This document shows, one piece after another, positions 57,722 to 64,000 of a stretch of 64,000 nucleotides of DNA (within the stretch, counting starts at the first letter, position 1; the number at the start of each line of letters is the position of its first letter). Location of the stretch: the NCBI GenBank assembly GCA_002803225.1, contig NXFV01000012.1, forward strand, positions 1-64,000. Direction: 5' to 3'. Made by a program: the position numbers and the translations under genes. The notes under the pieces are model-generated. The model was given only the letters and a program-made list of their open reading frames with translations. It ran no database searches and was not told the DNA's origin. The DNA is from Gamarada debralockiae. Taxonomy: Eukaryota; Ascomycota; Leotiomycetes; Helotiales; Hyphodiscaceae.

Positions 57722-59224
57722 CAGATGTGCAACAAAAGCCTACACACTTCCGCAAATCGACCTTCTCCGGTATGAATCCACTTTTCCACGGCAAGCCAAC
57801 CATAGTTGGATACCAGTGGAAGAGGTGTTTTTCAAGACTTCTTTCATCGATTCCAGACGTGCAACAAAACCTTTCCCTCCTTCTGAGTTTAGGAAGAAAT
57901 AAAGTCATGACTGTACTATAACATGAGAATTTTTCTTGGGGTGTTAGTCTTGGGGGCTTTCGAGTTTTGAGTTTTGAGAATTTGAGGCTTAGCAAGTCGT
58001 TTGAGATTTATATTTTGAATTCGGCCTCTGTCAGACGTGCAACAAAACTTCTAGGATCCGTTGAAGAGGGGTTTGGGATAGCGGAGTGAACCACGAAACA
58101 AGACGCATGGGTGAGCGAATCATGTTGAATATTCGGGAGGGTGCTAGGCGGTTTTGCAGATGTGCAACAAAACGTTGGCAGTCACTGCCCACTGGAGGAT
58201 GCGATTCCACTGTGCTATCATACCTTCATCCCCCTTTGTAATTTTGGTCGAGGTGTAAGAGTCTAGCTTTCGACTTGCGACATTTCAATTCCCAACTTCA
58301 ATCTCCCAACTGCAAACTCCCAACTGCAAACTCCCAACTGCAAACTCCCAACTGCAAACTCCCAACTGCAAACTGCCAATTACAAACTACCAACTGCCAA
58401 CTCCCAACTGCAAACTCCCAACTGCAAACTGCCAACTGCAAACGGCCAACTGCAAACTCCCAACTTCAAACTGCCAATTACAAACTACCAACTGCCAACT
58501 CCCAACTTCAAACTGCCAACTGCAAACGGCCAACTGCAAACTCCCAACTTCAAGCTAGGACCACTTCGTTCGACGTGCAACAAAACTTTCCTCTTACCAA
58601 AGAGAGCGGTTATGGAAGCGAAGTACCCCTTTGACACGTCATGGCAACCACAGTGACTGGGTGAGCCGCGTTGAATTTGTACACCTTGAGCTGGGCGTTA
58701 ATTCAGATCTGCAACAAACCTTCCACCATTCCCAGGAAGGAAAGTTGCAACCTCAGTCATCTGCTCACTATAACAATACCGATATACTTCGTTACTGGTA
58801 AACATGATTCATATTCGATCAATAAATTCAGATCTGCCACAAAATCACCACGACTGCAGTCAGACCATCAAGCTTTCTATCACGGAAACCACAAGATTGA
58901 AGTGGTGATGCGTGCGTAGATGTGAAACAAAACCTCTTGCCCCGGTCACACAGACTGCTATAGATGGCTTGGTCGTTCACAGCATAGCTCTCTCTTGATT
59001 GATGGAACCGTACCATAGAATGACCGGAGTAGCAAAAGGAAAGTGGAGTGATAGGTGCGTATATGCGCAGCAAAACCTCTTGTACAGTTTGCACCTGAAT
59101 TTAGACCCTTATTGGTTGACAGGATCGCTGGCAACGTAGCTTCCTCTTGATTAATGGGCGGTAGCATTGAAAGACAACGCAATAAGTGGAGCACAACGGG
59201 TGCGTAGACGTGCAACAGAACTTC
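57722..59224. repeat. Dispersed motif array around TGCAACAAAAC (about ten copies)
   Basis: A motif near CAGAYGTGCAACAAAAC occurs, with 0-4 changes, at about 57722, 57854, 58032, 58157, 58570, 58704, 58829, 58917, 59059 and 59205, all on the plus strand. Spacing varies from 88 to 413 bp. The last three copies lie in longer direct repeats of about 142-146 bp that share GTGCGTAGA-type flanks and a TTGATTRATGG-type inner segment. The stretch has no supported gene. It is a degenerate tandem repeat array, or a cluster of protein- or RNA-binding sites. Confidence 0.75.
58287..58555. repeat. 14-bp minisatellite with 98-bp higher-order unit
   Basis: Copies of CCCAACTGCAAACT and near variants run for about 270 bp. 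The variant block GCCAATTACAAACTACCAAC recurs 98 bp apart (58375 and 58473), equal to seven 14-bp units, showing duplication of a composite segment. A 119-codon frame across it (QLQT/NCKL repeats) reflects the 14-bp repeat (14 x 3 = 42 bp, no frame preference) and is not a gene. Confidence 0.9.
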
Positions 59225-59299
59225 TTTTTGTTGAAGTGATGGATCTCGTTGGAGCACTGTGGGAGTTCTATATGCAAAGAAGGGTAAGGCTATGGAAGG

Positions 59300-59825
59300 T
59301 GATAATGGTCGTCATGAAGACCATGAGAATCAATGTACAGCTATCTTCATAATCATCACCACTTTTCAGCCTTCAAAAGAAGCCTGAATGGCCATAAGCT
59401 GAATCTGTTGACTTGGCAGAGAAATTGCTGAGCTCCTAGAGATGGATGGGAGGTGTCCGTTGGTGGAGATTTGGATTTGGCCTATGAGCCAAACGTGGCG
59501 GCCATTGTTGCGGCGCTAAATCCCTCCAGATGGAGGTAGGGAAATAGTGGGATCCAGAATGTGTTGAAGAAAAGAGACTCGAGCGCTCGCTCGCGATACA
59601 ACCCCCGCCTTCCCCGCCATGACATCACATGCCCTTCACATGGCTATACAAGTCCGAGGCTCATCAATTCGCATTCAATTTCTTAATAAATTGTGCAGTC
59701 GACGAAGCTTTCCCTATCATCTATTCTCCCACTTCTTAGATTTCATACTGTCACTCAGCTGCCTAAAATCTCGCTCGCAGCTTAGCTTCCCTGGTCTTCA
59801 CGCGAGACCAACAGAGCCGTAAATC
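59300..59825. other. Intergenic region
   Basis: Promoter-length spacer upstream of the DUF4185-like gene. A TATA-less, pyrimidine-rich stretch lies near 59700-59790; no gene was seen. Confidence 0.45.
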
Positions 59826-61265
59826 ATGCAAAAGATTTTGAATCATTTTAAGGGCTTGAAACATACATCAAACCAGACTCAGCCAGCTTTCCAGAGTCCA
59901 ACGGCTCCAGTTCAGAGTAAGTGAGCGGTTCCTCGATGTCCCCAACTGTCATTTTACCAATCTCCACGTCCGCAGTGAAAAATGCTCACCATCCGCAGAT
60001 CCAGTAGACCATCTTTTACCAAGACCACAACCTCCGGGCCCAGTAGAGCAAGTCTCAGACAAAGGCCCAGTCGCCTCAGTACAATTCCTCGGCGAAGTCC
60101 TTAGCACAAATGCAGAGCTCATCCGCGATCTCGGTTTCTCGGGACGCATCGGAGATACCTGGATAAACTCTTATGGCGATGTATTAATATGCGGCGACGG
60201 CTCACCAGAAGCTCGCATGAAACAGAGCGATCCCTGGATTCTGGCTAGCAACTGTGGCGCTCTGGGTACCGAGGATCCCACTCGCGTCACGGACTTCAAC
60301 TTGGCTCCTGGCCGTCGAGCACAAATGTTTTGCCCTTTGTTCCCGGATGAATTGCCGGCGTGTGATTATGCTATTGGTATTACCAACGTTATTCCTACGT
60401 CGGAAACCACGGGCGTTATGTACTTTTTGAAAAACTATCGACAAGGGGGGATAAATAGGATGGTTGGGGCTGGCGTGGCTGTTGTAGATATCACTGGAGA
60501 GTTTCCCACCGCTCGCCGTCTAGGAGAGTAGGTTCTTTCCTCAATACTTTGGTACCCAAACCTCACAGCTCCTGAAACTGACACAGTGTAAGATACTGGT
60601 GGGATGCTAAGAACGAGCCGTGGTATGGTGACCACTCTGCAGTGATTGGCCAAGACAACTGGACGTATGTGTATGGTGGTGTTAATGAAGACAAGGGAAA
60701 CCAAAAGTTTTATGATGGAATGTATCTTTGCCGCGTGCCCCACGGCTCAGAGACAGAGTTATCAAAATACGAGTATTGGAATGGGGAGGCGTTTACTCCA
60801 GAGAGGATCTCGCCCAGCGAGAAGACCGCAGTTCTAGGCCCAGGAAGTACGGGAGGAATGGTGACTTGGAACCCCTATCTGAAAAAGTATCTTTATATCT
60901 ACACAAGTGAGTGTTGCTCTCCTTGTTGCCCAAGATTTAGAGGGAAATAACATTAATACAGCTTTCAACGTAATCATCGCACGCACAGCAGACAAACCAG
61001 AAGGTCCATGGAGCCCGCATTTCAAAATCAAGGCTGTTGCAGATAGAGCGTTTGTGTATTGCCCCTCGCAGCAGTACAGATATGACCCTTCTGGGAAGAC
61101 GCTGGTGATTTCTTATACTGCCCACCCAAATCAAATATTTGCGTTGAGAATTGTAAGTGCAACCTGATACTCACGAGCCATATACTCTCGTTGTGACAGT
61201 ATCAAGGAGAAGGTACTTTGACTAATGTGGTCTGCAGACTTTTAAATGAGGGGCGGAGCCTTTGA
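59826..61265 (+). CDS. DUF4185-like beta-propeller-type protein
   Basis: Five exons in frame: 59826..59916, 59999..60527, 60587..60906, 60962..61152 and 61200..61265, about 398 aa. No signal peptide is evident. Repeated short beta-type motifs match the DUF4185/glycosidase-like fold: GRIGDTWINSYGDVLICGDG near 85, WYGDHSAVIGQDNWTYVYGG near 225, GGMVTWNPYLKKYLYIYT near 300 and FVYCPSQQYRYDPSGKTLVI near 345. Function is unknown; relatives are found in bacteria and fungi. The first intron has a nearer CAG acceptor giving an in-frame stop, so the later one (before 59999) was chosen. The last exon is short and its end is tentative. Confidence 0.65.
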
Positions 61266-62498
61266 TAGAGTCGGAGTAGCGTTCAATAAGGCTGGTTTGT
61301 TATCATGCACCTTTATCGCTAGTACGTCGTCGGTCGATCCTCACGCAAATGCCTCGTCTCCTGAGGAATATCACCTCTTTCCAGGAACATTGAAACTTCA
61401 AATGTCAAAGACAACTTATCTGTATGGTACCAGAGCGTTGACGAATGTAAAAATATCGCAGGCTGGAAATGAGAGGTCGTCAGTTCAAGCACACTGATCT
61501 TCTCGGCTGAGCAAGCCTAAGTTTGTGTCTTAATAATGCCACGTGCACGCCATAAACCCTGTACTTCACGTAAAATTTCGCAACGTCCCTTGATAACTCA
61601 GCCGAAATCCTACTTCATCCCTCTCGAGAGCCCAAGAGATTGGGATTAACCTTCAAGAGAAAGTCAGATTGAGTGCCTTGCATGCTACCAATTTCATCTG
61701 ATGTGTACTCCAAATTCACCGTCTGATTGATCCTTAATGAGAAGCGTTGGGGCTTTGAAGTCAGAGTCTCATCCATCAGATCTGCAGCGGTACGGCACAG
61801 GATCAGTGGCCGAACTTCAACAGTCACCCAAGCGGGGCGTACTTGTGATCGCAAGATGGTTCCTACAGATGAGGCGCTTCCCCCTAATAAATGTCACGGA
61901 ACGTTACACTCAAAACTTGATTAAATTCTTGGGTTTCCCTGCTTTGCCTCCTGACGCATCGCTTTCTGCTGCAGATTGAATCTCTTTCTGCGACGCAATC
62001 TTACCTCGTGCGACGCTACGCATTAGTGAGTGCTTCGAAAGAAGGGGAATGACCACCAAGTGATCAAGTCCTAGGTGTATTGATTTCGTCCAACCTAAGG
62101 TCAAATTCTGCTAGAAATCTCATTTCTTCAGTGTGAGTCTAGTGCTTTTCAATCCTTGTACCTCGACGTTCTTGTTGGTTCCTTGAGGAAGTCACGTTGC
62201 AGGATGCGGTTGGATTCAAAACTTCGATCCTAACGCTCTCTCCTGAAAAGATGAAGGTATTCCGCAGCGTATCTCAACAGAAGAGGGGAAATTCGGTCAT
62301 TTCATATCCTTTCTATTTCTGATCCTTCAGTTCTATTAAATCTCTTGGCCTGCTCGCCATGTTGTTCTTGCGTTCCATTTCTAGTCCTTTTTTCCCATCG
62401 ATTCTGCTTCCACGTCGCTCCTTTGCATCGTCTCTTTATATTTAGCGTTATACCCCAATTTGTTCGAAATCTGTTCTACGTGCATATAACGTTTCAAA
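61266..62498. other. Intergenic region, one weak frame
   Basis: A frame at 61246-61497 plus (ASPEEYHLFPGTLKLQMS) might be a further exon of the preceding gene, but no acceptor compatible with it was found. The remainder is promoter space of the secreted protein. Confidence 0.4.
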
Positions 62499-63312
62499 AT
62501 GCTCTTCTCCTTCTCCCAACTTGCTGCCGCCTTGAGCCTCCTGGCTCTCGGTCATACTCTCCCCACTACTACCTCATTGTATGTCACCATCTGCCATTAC
62601 CTCTTCTCTCTGCTAACCAAAGTCCAGAACCCACCCCGTCTCAAAGCGCACATTCGATTGCACCAATCCAGTCCAAGGTCTAAACCAAGCAGACTGTAAC
62701 CACATGTCCGATATCGGAATGTACGCCCAAGGTGTGAACTCCTATTCCAACAACGGCAACATCTGGATCGGCGGCGACGGACCCAACACCTTCACATTCA
62801 CCGCCAATGCCGGTGTAGACGTCACCCTCATATTCTGGGCGAACCCCACAGGCGATTATTCGTCCTCCTTCATGGACGTCCGCCAACCTCAGATCTCATA
62901 CTCCATCGCCGACGGACATCAAGTCACGGTTTCCATGGCGAATGGTTTGAGTGGTGGCTGGGCGGGGCTGTATAACAACATCACGATTCTGAGCCAGTAT
63001 GGGCAGATCTATAACACTTGGGGCGAGGTCACAACCGGTGATTCTGCCACTGTAGATGTTAGCCGCGAGGTCAATATGGGTGGGAATGGGATGAGCATTA
63101 CGCTCGGCTCCGGTTGTGTGTCGGACATGAATAGATGTGTATTTCAGTGTAATTCCGGAAATACGTGTGGGGATTCTGGAACATATAGTTTGGTGAATTG
63201 CGATGCGGGGGGCCAGCCAGGTGCGAGTTATGGTCTCTATGGTGGGAATCCGAGTGGTGGGTGTCAAGGATTCAGTAACGGCGGTCATGTGAGTGTTTCG
63301 TTTACGCATTAG
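62499..63312 (+). CDS. Secreted cysteine-rich protein (candidate effector)
   Basis: Two exons, 62499..62578 and 62628..63312, joined over a 49-bp intron (GTATGT..CAG) to give 254 aa. The signal peptide MLFSFSQLAAALSLLALGHT is canonical. The mature part has eight cysteines (FDC, ADC, SGC, RCVFQC, TC, NC, GGC), is Gly/Asn/Ser-rich and has beta-strand-like composition with no lysine, features typical of apoplastic fungal proteins. It resembles 'effector 5-like' or allergen-type families from plant-associated ascomycetes, a weak identification. No enzymatic motif is present. Confidence 0.75.
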
Positions 63313-63948
63313 TCGAGCGATTGGGTTTAGATGTTGGAGAATGGTTTTATTCTGAGTTGGGGTTTTTGCATGTTAGACGCCTAGGCTGTTTGTTATACAT
63401 ATATATCGATGGGAAAGCGGTGCGAACTGCGGATTACCCTGATTCTACTCTTCACGAATCAATATTTCAAATACAAAAGAAGATGAGCATTAAACGACAT
63501 ATATTTGAGGGCTTTGCACTTTGAATTGTTTCTCCGTGAAAAGAAAACTTACAATATGAAATTCGTTGCTGTCGATTGGTGTTTGCACCAGTTGAACGCA
63601 GACCAATGGAAAGTCTGCAGGTCGAGGCGCAAGGCAGCCGCATCGTTAAATATTTTTGCTCGTCTGCACCCTGCACCCTGCACCTCAAGCAAAGGTTGAA
63701 CAACGAATTACGAGTTGCTTACGGACTTGCTCGAATTGAAAAGTTAATTAACTGGCTTTAAACTATTGTTTGCTTGTCTTGGCGATCACGAGTAGAGCGT
63801 AGACCATACTTGGCCAATTCTTGGACGATCGAGGACGTCGGATGCCCGACCGATGACTATGGTCCAATCGCGGTTTCACGGAGCATGATTGTTGAATCCG
63901 CTTGAACAATTCCATTTCAATACTTTGATCGATCAGTATTTTAGCATA
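63313..63948. other. Intergenic region
   Basis: Trailer of the secreted protein and promoter space of the partial gene at the right edge. Short frames near 63.5-63.8 kb have no recognisable content. Confidence 0.45.
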
Positions 63949-64000
63949 ATGGACCCCATTACAGCCTTAGGACTAGCTGCAAGTATCATCGCAGTCGTCC
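63949..64000 (+). CDS. Partial STAND/NLR-type protein N-terminus
   Basis: ATG 63949 opens MDPITALGLAASIIAVV and runs off the window. This is the stereotyped start of fungal NACHT/STAND and ankyrin-repeat proteins with the 'GLAAS-I' N-terminal helical domain. A second NLR-like gene would lie about 20 kb from the CHAT-gasdermin pair. Only 17 codons are visible. Confidence 0.6.
   Translation, partial: MDPITALGLAASIIAVV

Noticed and set aside
58275..58634. 119-codon repeat frame
   Set aside because: Produced by the 14-bp minisatellite; other frames are equally open and the sequence is non-coding in character.

Overview
The window looks like chromosomal DNA of a filamentous ascomycete (Pezizomycotina; Leotiomycetes is my guess). 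The reasons are short introns of about 45-75 bp with GT..AG ends and CTRAC-type branch sites, fungus-specific genes (a TeaR-like polarity marker, an ARE-type sterol acyltransferase, GPI-anchored and effector-like secreted proteins), AT-rich islands, and nonsense codons of the CAA/CAG to TAA/TAG kind expected from RIP-like mutation. Exon structures were built by hand from splice signals and frame continuity and have not been tested against transcripts.

1-6.6 kb: a broken Zn(II)2Cys6 zinc-finger fragment at the left edge, a 13-bp tandem repeat, an AT-rich island, a large two-exon membrane protein (minus) and a GPI-anchored cysteine-rich secreted protein (plus).

7-19 kb: a gene graveyard. Remnants of a membrane protein, an aminoglycoside-phosphotransferase-fold protein, a sedolisin (S53) peptidase, a homogentisate-1,2-dioxygenase-like protein and an M20 metallopeptidase surround one apparently intact six-exon cytochrome P450. 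The dioxygenase remnant carries a 216-bp MITE-like insertion with about 29-bp terminal inverted repeats, sitting exactly at an exon/intron junction.

19.4-30.6 kb: a conserved housekeeping block with AP-1 gamma-adaptin (minus), sterol O-acyltransferase (plus), an AT-hook nuclear protein (minus) and a J-domain protein (minus). 30.6-37.6 kb is gene-poor, with one probable pseudogene and an AT-rich island.

37.7-43.9 kb: the most interesting locus. A 313-aa protein with a gasdermin-like pattern is divergently paired, across a 337-bp shared promoter, with a CHAT-protease/P-loop NTPase/alpha-helical-repeat protein of up to 1635 aa. This is the layout of a regulated cell-death module: a caspase-like NLR protease whose natural substrate would be the pore former next door. 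AT-rich islands and a gag-like transposon remnant flank it.

44.5-53.3 kb: a possible small secreted protein, a metallophosphoesterase divergent from a TeaR-like prenylated cortical protein, and a small CxxC protein. 53.3-59.8 kb has no confident gene but holds three repeat systems, including about ten dispersed copies of a motif around TGCAACAAAAC and a 14-bp minisatellite with a 98-bp higher-order period. 59.8-63.3 kb has a DUF4185-like protein and a secreted cysteine-rich candidate effector. At the right edge the first codons of a STAND/NLR-type protein begin.
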